A stretch of 64,000 nucleotides of DNA from Mytilus californianus (Eukaryota > Mollusca > Bivalvia > Mytilida > Mytilidae). The stretch covers positions 137,193,635 to 137,257,634 of the forward strand of contig NW_026262668.1 in the NCBI RefSeq assembly GCF_021869535.1. The letters run 5' to 3'. A program made the position numbers and the translations under genes. Under the pieces are notes generated by a model. It saw nothing but the letters and a program-made list of their open reading frames with translations, had not been told where the DNA came from and did no database searches. This document shows, in pieces, positions 12,001 to 22,779 of this stretch; position 1 is the first letter of the stretch; each line of letters opens with the position of its first letter.

Positions 12001-13421
12001 GCATGCTGGACTGTGTGATGGTTTTTTAGATTCAAAGCTTATCGGCTACCTGAATATTTATATATTCTAACACATTATGGTCATGTATTAAATTTTCATT
12101 GTATTTTTCTAGGAAATTACAAATGAGAGCTTCCTGAAATTTGTTATCAGGCTTCATGTGAACATGTTAACCATATAATGCATTTTCATACCCGTTGTTC
12201 TTCAATTTCTTTCTTACAGAATACTTAAAGCAGGGGTATCATTGTGAGCCAGTTCTACTTGTTGAATACTTAAAGCAGGGGTATCATTGTGAGCCAGTTC
12301 TACTTGTTGAATACTTAAAGCAGGGGTATCATTGTGAGCCAGTTCTACTTGTTGAATACTTAAAGCAGGGGTATCATCGTGAGCCAGTTCTACTTGTTGA
12401 ATACTTAAAGCAGGGGTATCATTGTGATCCAGTTTTACTTGTTGAATACTTAAAGCAGGGGTATCATTGTGAGCCAGGTCTACTTGTTGAATACTTAAAG
12501 CAGGGGTATCATTGTGAGTCAGTTCTACTTGTTGTTTAAATAATTTCCTAAGTAATTTACTAAGAGTAGGAGAAAGGTACAATATTACTTGTATTACAGG
12601 TACAACAGATAGATCATACAAACCTCCAACTGGTGAGGAAGAACTGGTACCTCCAATTGATCATTGCATAAGAACAAAGTAAGTACCAGAATTTCAGAAG
12701 TGTTCAATTGAAACTGGCATTGAAAGTTGATATAAAGGAAACAACACATCAATCCAAAACTTGGAGACAGCAAACAAACATTGCTTTTATTGGTATGGAA
12801 AAGAGAGGGTATGGTATATCAATACATGACATGAAATCACTACACTCACATGAACAATACAAAAGCAAAGGAACAGTACTTTTATGGGTGTTCTTCATCT
12901 CAAAATCACAGTGGGGTCTTCATCATAGAGCAAAAATTTTCACCTGATTTTAAGTTGAAGACAGCTCCTATCACCCTCTTAAGCAGATTTCCTAGATGTC
13001 TGTCATGTTACGTTTCTGCATTGAGAAACACATCTCCAGGATAAGGTCTAAAAGTTTATAAAGAATATCTGGCGACGAAATCATACAATACAGTCATAGT
13101 ACAGGTAGTTCTTTTATTTTTCATGTTTTTAATGAAATATGTAAGTTGATAATGTTTTTTTTAATAAAAAAAAAGAAATCCAAGAAAGATTAGACATCCA
13201 TAATATATATCCTGCTATAACATGTTCAAATTGTTGCAACATATATAAAATCAACTTAATAAATTTCTTGGTAAATGACACAATTTAAGATTAATTCACA
13301 TTTCCACTATTTTGTTAAAACAAGCTAATACATGTTCGTTCTTTGTAACAGTGTATAGTAAATTTCTTTCAGATGGACAGATGCCCAGATAGACTGGAAT
13401 GGAACAGAACCTTTGTTATGA
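1..13421 (+). CDS. MINDY4: MINDY-4 (FAM188B)-like deubiquitinase gene, 3' part, 11 exons
   Basis: Reconstructed by hand. Coding exons: 1-97, 627-715, 3273-3371, 5044-5110, 5767-5832, 7389-7459, 7825-7888, 8994-9158, 9901-10081, 12600-12678, 13373-13421. All introns are GT/AG, mostly GTAAGT donors, all phases agree, and the sum is 341 residues plus a TGA stop. The product matches the MINDY (DUF4205/FAM188) catalytic domain as I recall it: YGLVQKK, catalytic Cys in [55 protein letters not shown] with the catalytic His, LYYYDGL, and the terminal [13 protein letters not shown] enzymes are cysteine proteases that trim Lys48-linked polyubiquitin; MINDY-4 is chosen over MINDY-3 by the [11 protein letters not shown] and C-terminal WNG motifs. 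The N-terminal exons lie left of the window. The introns carry at least five minisatellites. Family certain; paralogue fairly sure. Confidence 0.93.
98..626 (+). other. MINDY4 intron, no feature seen
   Basis: AT-rich intron between the first two exons in the window. Only a short near-duplication (tcctcctcacatatg / tcctccttgcatatg, about 377-425) stands out. Confidence 0.7.
627..715 (+). CDS. MINDY4: MINDY4-like exon with catalytic cysteine
   Basis: Acceptor ttgtag, donor GTAAGT at 716, ends in phase 2. It encodes [11 protein letters not shown]...[12 protein letters not shown]. The nucleophile Cys codon is TGT at 636-638. The family usually has GGPCG; here the Pro is Ser. Hydrophobic positions of the following helix are kept. 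Confidence 0.93.
1588..2837 (+). repeat. Dispersed 'agctcacctggccc' repeat, copy 1
   Basis: Lies in the MINDY4 intron between exons 2 and 3. It opens with a hairpin-like cacctggcccaaagggccaa and ends in a near-perfect hairpin aggctctttagagcct. About 490 bp (from the tacaaaaatcttctcctct motif) is repeated internally about 2.4 times. A second copy in the same orientation is at 14834-16067 and a shorter inverted one at 29741-30687. I recall the family from bivalve genomes. No coding capacity seen. Confidence 0.85.
2895..3323 (+). repeat. 86-bp tandem repeat containing the 5' half of MINDY4 exon 3
   Basis: Five copies; the exon-edge 'tggagaacctacc' occurs at 2929, 3015, 3101, 3187 and 3273, an exact 86-bp spacing. 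Each unit holds about 35 bp of upstream intron, a tttgt(c/t)ag acceptor and about 50 bp of exon. Only the last copy continues into the full exon and a donor. The first four run into a TAT TAA stop in the exon frame and have no donor. Confidence 0.95.
3273..3371 (+). CDS. MINDY4: MINDY4-like exon 3 of the window
   Basis: Acceptor tttgttag, donor GTAAGT at 3372, phase 1 to phase 2. It encodes a segment with [20 protein letters not shown] and ends in KTAVVV. The 5' half is shared with the four decoy copies upstream; the SKIFW continuation and the consensus donor mark this copy as the functional one. Confidence 0.9.
3372..5043 (+). other. MINDY4 intron; only a palindromic element at 4098-4265
   Basis: Apart from the inverted-repeat element listed separately, I see only AT-rich sequence. 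The part at about 3715-4090 may belong to a larger mobile element, since attctaatg near 3720 is the reverse complement of cattagaat at 4089-4097. Confidence 0.5.
4098..4265. mobile_element. Palindromic MITE-like element
   Basis: 168 bp whose first ~60 bases (agagataactgtattgtatt..., gacgtccatcggta) reappear as the reverse complement of the last ~60 with about 5 mismatches. It forms a long hairpin with a short loop. No clear target-site duplication. It could be the terminal part of a larger element starting near 3715. Confidence 0.7.
5044..5110 (+). CDS. MINDY4: MINDY4-like exon 4 of the window
   Basis: Acceptor tttcag, donor GTAAGT at 5111, phase 1 to phase 0. It encodes [11 protein letters not shown]...YKYDDFTET, matching the variable loop after the first catalytic helix in MINDY-4. 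Confidence 0.88.
5767..5832 (+). CDS. MINDY4: MINDY4-like exon 5 of the window
   Basis: Acceptor tttgtag, donor GTTAGT at 5833, both ends phase 0. It encodes [20 protein letters not shown] plus RQ; the YEDL...F motif is characteristic. Confidence 0.9.
5864..7357 (+). repeat. 54-bp minisatellite in MINDY4 intron
   Basis: About 27 units of 53-54 bp built on ttgtccaaatatttacacag aaatgttcat. The array fills most of the intron between exons 5 and 6, starting about 30 bases after the donor and ending about 30 bases before the acceptor. Variants (cagctt versus caggctt, and a doubled ttgtccaaattgtccaaat near 6078, 6356 and 6788) suggest a higher-order structure. The 54-bp period leaves several frames open for 60-85 codons; these are not genes. 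Confidence 0.95.
7389..7459 (+). CDS. MINDY4: MINDY4-like exon 6 of the window
   Basis: Acceptor atttcag, donor GTAAGT at 7460, phase 0 to phase 2. It encodes [20 protein letters not shown] plus YID, equivalent to the FEVGPYGCILL...AILSR helix of the family. Confidence 0.92.
7825..7888 (+). CDS. MINDY4: MINDY4-like exon 7 of the window
   Basis: Acceptor ttgacag, donor GTATTG at 7889, phase 1 to phase 0. It encodes [20 protein letters not shown] plus [11 protein letters not shown] is a hallmark of the family. Its last ~33 bases and donor are the first unit of the 53-bp array that follows. Confidence 0.92.
7856..8543 (+). repeat. 53-bp tandem repeat containing the 3' end of MINDY4 exon 7 and its donor
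   Basis: About 13 units of aagttaatgggagctcatgg ttactgtactcag|gtattg plus about 14 bases of intron. Unit 1 is the real exon end; the others carry near-identical exon-like sequence and a CAG|GTATTG donor. Several have agatct in place of ggagct. Use of a downstream donor would add an in-frame stop in the first extra unit (…tca agt taa). Confidence 0.95.
8994..9158 (+). CDS. MINDY4: MINDY4-like exon 8 of the window
   Basis: Acceptor tttcag, donor GTAAAG at 9159, both phase 0, 55 codons. It encodes [20 protein letters not shown], then ELESGDG and [20 protein letters not shown], followed by Q. This is the best-conserved MINDY-4 block and strongly supports the assignment. Confidence 0.95.
9170..9708 (+). 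repeat. 43-bp minisatellite in MINDY4 intron, interrupted
   Basis: About 10 units of ttcttatatgacacacttgt ttcactttgtgaataaagcc at, beginning about 12 bases after the exon 8 donor. It is interrupted at about 9473-9592 by a 'gccaatgagacaactctcc' repeat. Confidence 0.9.
9473..9592 (+). mobile_element. 'gccaatgagacaactctcc' dispersed repeat, short copy
   Basis: About 120 bp running from agatataggaagatgtgg to caacacggagcatt, inside the 43-bp minisatellite. Related copies are at 26945-27395, 36150-36330, 46935-46985 and 57665-57990. The array resumes after the insert with about 7 bases missing, so no clean target duplication is visible. Confidence 0.75.
9901..10081 (+). CDS. MINDY4: MINDY4-like exon 9 with catalytic histidine
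   Basis: Acceptor attccag, donor GTAAGT at 10082, phase 0 to phase 1. It encodes [20 protein letters not shown], then [20 protein letters not shown]. The His of SESHF (codon 9958-9960) is the expected general base of the MINDY catalytic pair. Confidence 0.95.
10514..10538. repeat. (TA)n microsatellite
   Basis: About 12 TA dinucleotides in a row within a MINDY4 intron. Confidence 0.9.
12217..12535 (+). repeat. 45-bp minisatellite
   Basis: Seven units of gaatacttaaagcaggggta tcattgtgagccagttctac ttgtt with only a few substitutions. Because 45 is divisible by three, both strands stay open (114 and 135 codons), but the array lies between exons whose phases already join, so it is intronic. Confidence 0.95.
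12600..12678 (+). CDS. MINDY4: MINDY4-like exon 10 of the window
   Basis: Acceptor attacag, donor GTAAGT at 12679, phase 1 to phase 2. It encodes [20 protein letters not shown] plus HCIRTK, matching the variable linker and the L(V)PPLELCIRTKW segment of the family. Confidence 0.9.
13373..13421 (+). CDS. MINDY4: MINDY4-like last coding exon
   Basis: Acceptor ctttcag. It encodes [15 protein letters not shown] and ends in TGA at 13419-13421. The WNG...(D/E)P(I/L)L ending is that of MINDY-4, so the gene ends in the normal place. Confidence 0.92.
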
Positions 13422-14833
13422 TAGATGGATCAAATAATGATTGTGTCGGCTCCAAGATCAGTCCAGTGAACATTTTAAATTTATTTTTTAAAATCTTTAA
13501 TACAATATAGTAGTAGTTCTGATAACATATAAACAATGGACTGTCTACTGATGTTTATATAATACACAAATAACATATAGACAATGGACTGTCTACTGAT
13601 GTTTATATAATACACAAATTGGTTGTATTTTAATGAACAGTGGTCAGTCTATTCTATAGAAATTCTGTTAAAACCTGATAACTTTATTTCCTGCACAGAC
13701 ATATTTTTGTTGCAAGATAAAACTATAGATGCCTGCTATGAACACAATTGTCATTTGTTTAGAGTAATTTCCATTAAGCATCTTTTGATTGCTTTGCTTT
13801 ATAACAATTTGTATTTTTGTATGCTGAGCTACAGTATTTGTCATTTAAAGAAGAAGATATGATGAGGCCAATAGTTAAAAACACTTCCTCTAAATGAACC
13901 AAAATTTAAAACATTTTTTTCATATATCATGTATATTGGTTATGAAATTGACATTTTAAGCCAGCCTGCAACCTCAAAACTAAATCCTTGAGTCCTTTGA
14001 GTATTTAAGAACAGTTCCAAAATTTGAGTTTTATCAAGTTTGTTGTAGTTATAATACAGTTTTATTTATCAACACTGCTGTAAGATTTTACCTTATAAGA
14101 CATTGTTAACTTCTGACATTAGATTGTAGATTAAACAAGAAGAAAGGGTTATTAACTAATTAGTGAATCTCATATCATTGTATAATACCATCCATAGGAT
14201 ATAATGTTTTATTTATTAAAATTTTTTTCATAAATTGATCATATTCAAAACTGCATATTTCACTCTTTGATTTCTGTGTAAATGACCTAAGATTATCAAA
14301 ATAAAAGCATATCAATGCAAGCATGATATATCACATATAGATATGACCAAAGATCATCAAATCAAAAATCAATATTTATTAGTTTAACCAATCAATGTCA
14401 TAGAAATTTCCCCCCTTCAAATCATTGGTTCACAAATATTTGATAATATCTCGATATATGTATATATGAGCTGCGTCTGATAGAAATCGACCTAATGCAA
14501 ATGAATATCAATACATCTGTCAACCTATATCGGGTTAAAAAATATCTACGGAAAATCTGTAACTGTATGAAAATTGAGTTGTTATAAGAACTCTACAAAA
14601 CAGACCAAAATTCTTCTTTTATTTTGTTTTTTGAATGTTCTGAAATCAGTCAGAATCTTATACATGTACATGTATATGTGCACTTGCATAAGGTTGATTT
14701 CTATCCGTCGTAGCTCATATAATAATGTAATTTTTCATACTACATTCTGTATGTTCATTCAGATACAAATATTGGTCTATAGAAACTGCAAGTTCATTCC
14801 ATGCTGGTTAAGTTCATCTTTTGTCAGTTTTTT
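13422..14833 (+). other. MINDY4 3' UTR and downstream intergenic DNA
   Basis: AT-rich, non-coding. A ~50-bp block (caatggactgtctactgatg) is duplicated at about 13516-13620. The first AATAAA after the stop that I found is at 14300-14305, about 880 bases downstream; the real poly(A) site is not certain. Confidence 0.45.
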
Positions 14834-16067
14834 AGCTCACCTGGTCCGTCGTCCGTAAACTTTTACAAAAATCTTCTCCTCTGAAACTACTGGGCCAAAT
14901 TTGACCAAACTTGGCCACAATCATCATTGGGGTATCTAGTTTAAAAAATGTGTCCGGTGACCCGGCCGACCAACCAAGATGGCCACCATGGCTAAAAATA
15001 GAACATAGGGGTAAAATGTAGAATTTGGCTTATATCTCTGAAACCAAAGCATTTAGAGCAAATCTGACATGGGGTTAAATTGTTAATCAGGTCAAGATCT
15101 AATTGCTCTGAAATTTTCAGATGAATCTGACAACCCGTTGTTGGGTTGTTGCCCCTGAATTGGTAATTTTAAGGAAATTTTGCCGTTTTTGGTTATTATC
15201 TTGAATATTATTAGAGATAGAGATAAACTGTAAACAGCTATAATGTTCAGCAAAGTAAGATCTACAAATAAGTCAACTTGACCAAATGGTCAGTTAACCC
15301 CTTAAGGAGTTATTGCCCTTTATAGTAAATTTTTAACCATTTTTCGTAAATTTTTGTAATCTTTTACAAAAATCTTCTCCTCTAAAACTGCTAAGACAAA
15401 TTTAACCAAACTTGTCCACAATCATCATTAGGGTATCTAGTTTAAAAAATGTGTCCGATGACCCCGCCCGCAAACCAAGATGGCCGACATGGCTAAAAAA
15501 TAGTACATATGGTAAAATGCAGTTGTTGGCTCATATCTCTGAAACCAAAGCATTTAGAGCAAATCTGATGAGATAAAATTGTTCATTAGGTCAAGATCTA
15601 TCTGCCCTGAAATTTTCAGACCAATCAGGCAACATGTTGTTGGGTTGCTGCCCCTGAATTGGTATTTTTAAGAAAATTTTGCAGCTTTTGGTTATTATCT
15701 TGAATATTATTATAGATAGAGATAAACTGTAAACAGCAATAATGTACAGCAAAGTAAGATCTACAAATAAGTCAACATGACCAAAATTGTCAATTGACCC
15801 CTTAAGGAGTTATTGCCCTTTATAATCAATTTTTTACAATTTTCATAAATTTTGTAAATTTTTGTAAATTTTTACAAAATATTTTCCACTGTAACTACTG
15901 GGCCAAGTTCATTATAGATAGAGATAATTGTAAGCAGCAATAATGTTCAGTAAAGTAAAATCTTCAAACATCACCATCACCAAAACACAATTTTGTCATG
16001 AATCCATCTGTGTCCTTTGTTTAATATGCACATAGACCAAGAGGAGCGACACAGGCTCTTTAGAGCC
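14834..16067 (+). repeat. Dispersed 'agctcacctggccc' repeat, copy 2
   Basis: Nearly the same as copy 1 (1588-2837) over its whole length, same orientation, with the same internal duplication and terminal aggctctttagagcct hairpin. The opening 'ccaaagggccaagt' section is missing (agctcacctggtccgtcgtc). Confidence 0.85.
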
Positions 16068-17577
16068 TCTAGTTCTTATTTAGATCTGTTTGAAATACTG
16101 TATTCAGAAATTATTGCAATGTTGTTTATTAATCTAAAAAATGTGGCAGTATCAGGTTTTCAATAATGATAACTCGCATTTATAATTTCAGTGGTAATTT
16201 TCCTTCATAAAAAATTAGCAATCACATTAATAAGATTTTACAATTTTGCCAGTGGTCAAGGATTCACAATAATAAATACACACATTGAATTCTGAATTTA
16301 CAGTACTGTAGGATATATTGACAATTGGAACCTTATATTTTTAGATTACAAAATTAATCCAAACACCATTCACAGAAGATTTGTATGTTAAGATTAACAT
16401 AGTTTATAGAATCAGATTAATCAATAAAAGACATTCAATGTCAACTATAGAATATTTCAGCAACTTAAAAATAGATCATTCAAGAAATGTAATGTTCATT
16501 TACAGAATAACGTATCAGTAAATCTGTCAATAAAGATAAATAATACCAATAACAGAATATTCCATCAGTTAATTGATCATTAAATGAATTTTATGTTGAT
16601 ATACGAAATAAATCAGTAAAATGATCATTAAATAAAAGTTCTTTTAATAGACCAAATACTCCCAACTGGTAGGTACATGTATACACATTTGACTAATTTA
16701 TACATTATTTTTTATTTATTGTACAAGTATGTTGATCATTTTTCCAGGTTGTGTCAAATGTAATGTTTAGTATGTGCTAACTGCTATTTATTGATATCTG
16801 TGATATTAAAATTAAACTTAAACAAATTACTTGTTTGCAGTGTACTTCTTTTAGTATGTTTATTTAGTTTTAAAAGGCAATTGCAATCACTTGATGTTTA
16901 TTAGCTACTATCTGTTGTCCTTTATAGTTTTCAAATTCTTTTTTCCCCCTGGAATAACTAAGCCACTTTGGACTAAACATGACCTGCATCATTCTAAGGG
17001 AGTTTAGATGCTATATTTAATCCTTAGGAGGTCTGTTCAAAGGTTATATCGTATTTACATCATTCACGTATAGTTATGACCATATGTTTATACTCATATG
17101 GTTCGAGTATATACTCGTTTGGTTATTAACAGGCTGGACCATATGTAAAATTGTATGAATAGGAGCATGAACACATTAAATGATTAAAAATAATCTGAAA
17201 TATTTATGAAAATTTTAATTTACGTCCAAAAATCTTAGCACCAAAATAAAGAATAAAAAGAGGGTTCAAGGCCCATAGTGCCTGTGAAAAAAACCTGCTG
17301 ACTTCTTGTTAAACGGGTCAGTTAGATATTTCTTGAAGTTATTTTCTAAAGTCGAAGTTGACGTATTGTGTTTTGTAAGGAAAAATAGATAATGACCATG
17401 TCAAAATGCTTTTACTATAATTTTAACGTGTGAGTAAAATGTTTATTTCATTAATCATGTAACAATGATTACCATATGATTAAATAAGTTAAAATTTTGT
17501 GTTAAAAAAAATCTTAATTTATGATTACCTCCTTTATTGTTCTTCACTCACTTCAGAAGTTTTAAATTGTTGAGATG
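16068..17577. other. Intergenic, nothing recognised
   Basis: AT-rich sequence on both strands. Weakly repetitive 'atcagtaaatngatcatta' phrases between 16380 and 16640 are seen. No coding feature. Confidence 0.6.
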
Positions 17578-18436
17578 ATAGCTTCTGAATAAGTATGTTT
17601 ATGGAGAAGTCTGAATAGGTATGTTTGTGGAGAAGTCTGAATAGGTATTTTTTTGGAGAAGTCTGAATAGGTATGTTTGTAGAGAAGTCTGAATATGTAT
17701 GTTTATGGAGAAGTCTAAATAGGTATGTTTATGGAGAAGTCTGAATAGGTATGTTTATGGAGAAGTCTGAATAGGTATGTTTATGGAGAAGTCTGAATAG
17801 GTATGTTTATGGAGAAGTTTGAATAGGCATGTTTGTGGAGAAGTCTGAATAGTTATTTTTTTGGAGAAGTCTGAATAGGTATAATGGTGGAGAAGTCTGA
17901 ATAGGTATTTTTTGGAGAAGTCTGAATAGGTATGTTTATGGAGAAGTCTGAATAGGTATGTTTGTGAAGAAGTCTGAATATGTATGTTTATGGAGAAGTC
18001 TGAATATGTATGTTTATGGAGAAGTCTGAATATGTATGTTTATGGAGAAGTCTGAATAGGTATGTTTTTGGAGAAGTCGGAATATGTATGTTTATGGAGA
18101 AGTCTGAATAGGTATGTTTGTGCAGAAGTCTGAATAGGTATGTTTGTGCAGAAGTCTGAATAGGTATGTTTGTGCAGAAGTCTGAATAGGTATGTTTGTG
18201 CAGAAGTCTGAATAGGTATGTTTTTTTAGAAGTTTGAATAGGTATGTTTGTGAAGAAGTCTGAATATGTATGTTTATGGAGAAGTCTGAATATGTATGTT
18301 TATGGAGAAGTCTGAATATGTATGTTTGTGGAGAAGTCTGAATAGGTATGTTTGTGCAGAAGTCTGAATAGGTATGTTTGTGGAGGAGTCTGAATAGGTA
18401 TGTTTGTGGAGAAGTCTGAATAGGTATGTTTTGGAG
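17578..18436. repeat. 26-bp minisatellite
   Basis: About 32 units of gagaagtctgaataggtatg tttatg with scattered variants (tttgtgca, tatgtatg). The period was read from neighbouring units at 17761 and 17787. The 60-codon minus-strand frame inside is an artefact. Confidence 0.95.
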
Positions 18437-18927
18437 AAGGATGTATCAAATAACATTGATTAAAACTGAAATATATTTGGGTCTAATCAATGAGACAAAT
18501 CATGACATCACAAAAATATTGATCTACATCTAAGGATAGGGGTGTCTATGGAGTATGTCAAGCTGTTTAAAAAAAAAGTTATGAATAAATTGAATGGAGA
18601 CTATTAAAGATCTGCCAAAATCAACAAATCTAAAGAGGAAAAACATAAGGATATTACTAAAAATTACAATCAATCAAGTTGTACAAGATTGAAATGAGAG
18701 AGCTGAAATCTGAAAAGGCTCATTTAGTCCCTCTACAGGAACCTAGGCGGTAGTATTCATATGTCATTTCTTGATGTGTTAGTTTTTTTGATAATTTGGT
18801 GTTGAAATTGGGACATCTGGATGTCTTGTACTGATTTTAATGTATGATTTGTTGGTCCAATGATCGAGATTAAAAATTTGGAAGGGTTGATAGTAAATTA
18901 TGTTTTAACCCTCTTTGACAGTTTTTT
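18437..18927. other. Intergenic, nothing recognised
   Basis: Unique-looking AT-rich sequence between two repeats; no coding or structural feature seen. Confidence 0.6.
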
Positions 18928-19900
18928 GTGTCGCTTGACGGAGTCAAAAAGCGAGACATAGGTATGCTGTTTCTGGCTTAGGTGACGCTACTGCGGCGGC
19001 GGCAACAATGTATAAGTTTGTGATTAGGTCTAGTTTGTGGTGAACCACAAGTTGTAGGTCAATCATATTTGGTATACAGTTGTATTAGCATTGGCACATT
19101 TCATTTCCATGGAGATTATTTGGCCCTGCCCCCTCAGTCATGGTCTATTGACTTTGAAACTTTTGCTTATTTTACATGTATTAGTTTGTGATTAGGTCAG
19201 TTTATGGGGAACCATTAGTGGTAGGTCAATGATATTTGGTATACAGTTGTATTAGCATTGGCACATCTCATTTCCATGGAGATTATTTGACTCAGCCCCC
19301 TTAGTCATGGTCTATTGACTTTGAAAAATTTATATAGTTAACATGTATTAGTTTGTGATTAGGTCAGTTCAATGGGAACCATTAGTGGTAGGCCAATGTT
19401 AATTGGTATTCAGTTGTATAAGCATTAGCACATCTCATTTCAATGGAGAATATTTGGCCCCATCCCCTCAGTCATGGCCTATTGACTTTGAAACTTTTGC
19501 TTAGTTTACATGTATTAGTTTGTGATCAGTTTAAGATGAACTGCTTATGTTAAGTCAATGATATTTGGTATGCCAATTTATTGACATTTGTAAGTATCGT
19601 TTCCATGGAGATTATATAGCTCCACCCCCTCTTCATGGTTCATTGACTTTGAAACTTTTACATAGTTTACAAGTTAATGTTTGTGTTTAGGTTTGTTTAA
19701 AGGGAACAACTTATAATAAGTCAATGATATTTGGTATACAGTTGTATTAGCATTGGCGCATCTCATTTACATGGAGATGGTTTAGCCATGTACCTCAGTC
19801 ATGGTTCATTGACTTTGAATATAAGCCTTGTTAAGTATTGCCATTTTGATTTCAACATTTGCATAATCAAAATTACAAAAAAGCGAGACATATCTCTGTG
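18928..19900 (+). repeat. Dispersed repeat with ~170-bp internal units ('agcgagacata')
   Basis: Opens with tgtcgcttgacggagtcaaa aagcgagacata and ends with aaaaaagcgagacatatc. Between them are about five diverged units of 165-185 bp, each with ttagtttgtgattaggt, gtcaatgatatttggtatac, tccatggagattatttg and catggtctattgactttgaa. I recall similar repeats from bivalves; the class is unknown. Confidence 0.8.
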
Positions 19901-19939
19901 ATAACAGTTTATGTTTAATATTTGTGCAATAAGTTATCT

Positions 19940-20488
19940 TTTGGTTATTGGTGACATAAGGTTACTGTCTCAATGACGGTTATTGGTGTCATAAGGTTAC
20001 AGTCTCAATGACGGTTATTGGTGACATAAGGTTACTGTCTCAATGACGGTTATTGGTGACATAAGGTTACTGTCTCAATGACGGTTATTGGTGTCATAAG
20101 GTTACAGTCTCAATGACGGTTCTTGGTGACATAAGTTTACTGTCTCAATGACGGTTCTTAGGGTCATAAGGTTACAGTCTCAATGACGGTTATTGGTGTC
20201 ATAAGGTTACAGTCTCAATGACGGTTATTGGTGTCATAAGGTTAATGTCTCAATGCCGGTATTGGTGACATGTTACTGTCTCAATGACGGTTATTGGTGA
20301 CATAAGGTTACTGTCTCAATGACGGTTCTTGGTGACGTAAGTTTACTGTCTCAATGACGGTTCTTAGTGTCATAAGGTTACAGTCTCAATGACGGTTATT
20401 GGTGTCATAAGGTTAATGTCTCAATGACGGTTATTGGTGACATAAGGTTACTGTCTCAATGACGGTTATTGGTGACATAAGGTTACTG
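19940..20488. repeat. 35-bp minisatellite, left part
   Basis: About 15 units of ttactgtctcaatgacggtt attggtgacataagg. It is split by the LTR element at 20489-23903 and continues at 23904-24194. Confidence 0.95.
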
Positions 20489-21077
20489 TGTAACACAATT
20501 GTGTTCCATACGTTAATCATCAGGAAGTAACTAAATACAGCAAATCCGAAACGATTACATGTAACCTTTAGACACTTAATAACAATCTGTACGAATATTA
20601 TAGACATATACCCTGCAGCCAATAAATGACCATGTCTACTGTGAAATAACATGTATCCGTCAGGGATTAATTGCATAGTTTGACAATTAACCACAGACTA
20701 GTATTACTCCACAACCAGACTACTACGTAACCGGCCTACAGCTATGGACCGTTTGTATGGACCACTGAACTATATAAGATCCAGCTTTGGACTCGAACGG
20801 CAGATAGATTCTTACAGATAGGATTCAGACAGGAGATTCCGCCAAGGTCTCCCCCCTTGTGGGTAGGCTGGAATTAATTCACTAACCATCCGAATTACTC
20901 AGTCAGGACCGAACAGTTATACCACTATACGATCACGTGTCCGTGTGACGATATGAACATTCGAACAATTCAACTTTAAAGACAGTTTGTGAACAATCGA
21001 ACATTTGAACTTTAGAAACAGTCTTAACTTTGTAATTACATAATAAAATTATTTAATCAACCACTGACTTCATTACA
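20489..21077 (+). repeat. 5' LTR
   Basis: 589 bp. Promoter-like TATATAAG at 20771-20778 and an AATAAA poly(A) signal near the 3' end (about 21043) suggest a U3-R-U5 order on the + strand. The 87-codon minus frame inside is repeated in the other LTR and is not a gene. Confidence 0.92.
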
Positions 21078-22779
21078 TAAGTCAAATTGGTGCCGTTTAG
21101 ACCAGGATCGACTTGGATTGGCTAAAACAACGCAAAGGAATATAAAACGTAAGAACTAAGTTACTTTCATTTTTTTCTTTATGGACAATCAAGATATTTT
21201 TTTTTTAAGTTTGAAGAAGCTAGTTTTTCGTTTAGAGTAAATATGTAATAAAAAAAAAGTAAAATGTCTGATACTATAGCATTTTTCGTATTTATGGTTT
21301 TTGATCATATATATTATGGGTTGTTTTCTTGAAGATACATTCAATTATTCTAGAAAATATATATCTTACGTAAAATTAGTAGAGCACCGGTATATATGAA
21401 GGTTGATTTAGAACCTTTGGTAGATGAAGTTAAGGGTGCATTGTGGTTCACATGTTTGCGATGTTATAGCCATTGAAGATTATGGTTTACGCAGTTGGGT
21501 AGTGTGTATGCACGTTTGTTTAGAGAAAACAAATAGTCTATAATTTTAGATTCCAACCCCTTCTTCGGATGATTAACATAAGTGATGTTAAGTAATTAAA
21601 TGGTGCAAGTTGTTTTATGGTGTTAGATTACGCCTTATTTACATAAAATAAATGTTAATAGATAAAGAGAAGTATCTTCAGAAAATAGCACATTAAAGAT
21701 AAATGTTGATATGTTTTGCCCTAAGGGATTTACAGTATTTTTGTGGTAGATCGATATTTGTAAAAAAATGAGAGACATATGAACTTCATGACTAATGACA
21801 AAATCTAAGTGAAAAATATAATTGATATTAAAGGAAAACTAGCATTAAAATAAAATTGATTTTTTTTTAACAATTATGAGGATAATTATCAGAAATTAAA
21901 ATAAGAATAAGAAAATAATTAATTTAGTAGTAATACAAAAAATGAGTCTAAACAATGGGCTTTGTTCATAAATAAGCATAGAACAAACTTTAAATTGTTT
22001 TGGTTTTTAAGAAGTAAGTCAAGTTTAAAAAAAAAAAAATGGAATGAATAAAAACATTCAGTCATAATGAAATGTATAAAAAGGAAAGGCAGTAGGTTGC
22101 TGATGTTTTAAAGCAAATTAAAATGATATATATAAAAAAAGAAAGGAAAGAAAGACTATGATGAGGAAACTATATACATTTTTTGGAAATGTAAACGATT
22201 TAAGAGTGATGAGCCTGAATTAATTTGTGGACTACATTTAGCATTAAGATTAATTAACGAGAAACTAAAGTTAAAGACGTAAAAGTATTACAATTGGTAA
22301 CAAAGTAACACATATAATTTTTAGTAATTTTTTTTTATAGGTATCATGTAGGTGTAGGGGTTATATAGAATGATCGAATTGAACTTATTTGATTGTAAAT
22401 TTGTAAATATGTTTCTTATGTCTTGTGTAAATAAACGTATCTTTGTTTTTATCATGTAGGATTCTCAAAATTGTTGAAGTTGTATACGACAGTTTTTTTT
22501 CCCTCTTTTGTTTTTTGTTTTAACCAGATAATTCGATATTTAAGAGAACGTATTGATTTTACCTAGAAATTGTTTTATTAAAATTTGCTAGGCTTGAATA
22601 ACCCAGTGAACTAAAGGCGATTGAACAAACGATTGATAAATAAAAAAGTAGTAAACAATATTTAGTTTTTCCGAATTGGGATAAGTTTATCAGTGGGTTA
22701 GGTGCGATCTTCATTTGAATAGCCATATTTTGTACTGTTAAATTATTAAGAATATATCTTGGTTAGCCAAAAAGAAAAG

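Larger units (their letters stand above)
10082..12599 (+). other. MINDY4 intron with TA microsatellite and 45-bp minisatellite
   Basis: Large intron. A (TA)n run sits at about 10514-10538 and the 45-bp array at 12217-12535. Between them I see nothing coding. The sequence from 11940 to 12160 contains two diverged copies of an 'attacaaat(c/g)agag(g/c)ttcctg' block. Confidence 0.6.

Noticed and set aside
12195..12621. Frames of 114 and 135 codons on opposite strands
   Set aside because: Made from the 45-bp minisatellite; the MINDY4 exons on either side already join in phase without it.
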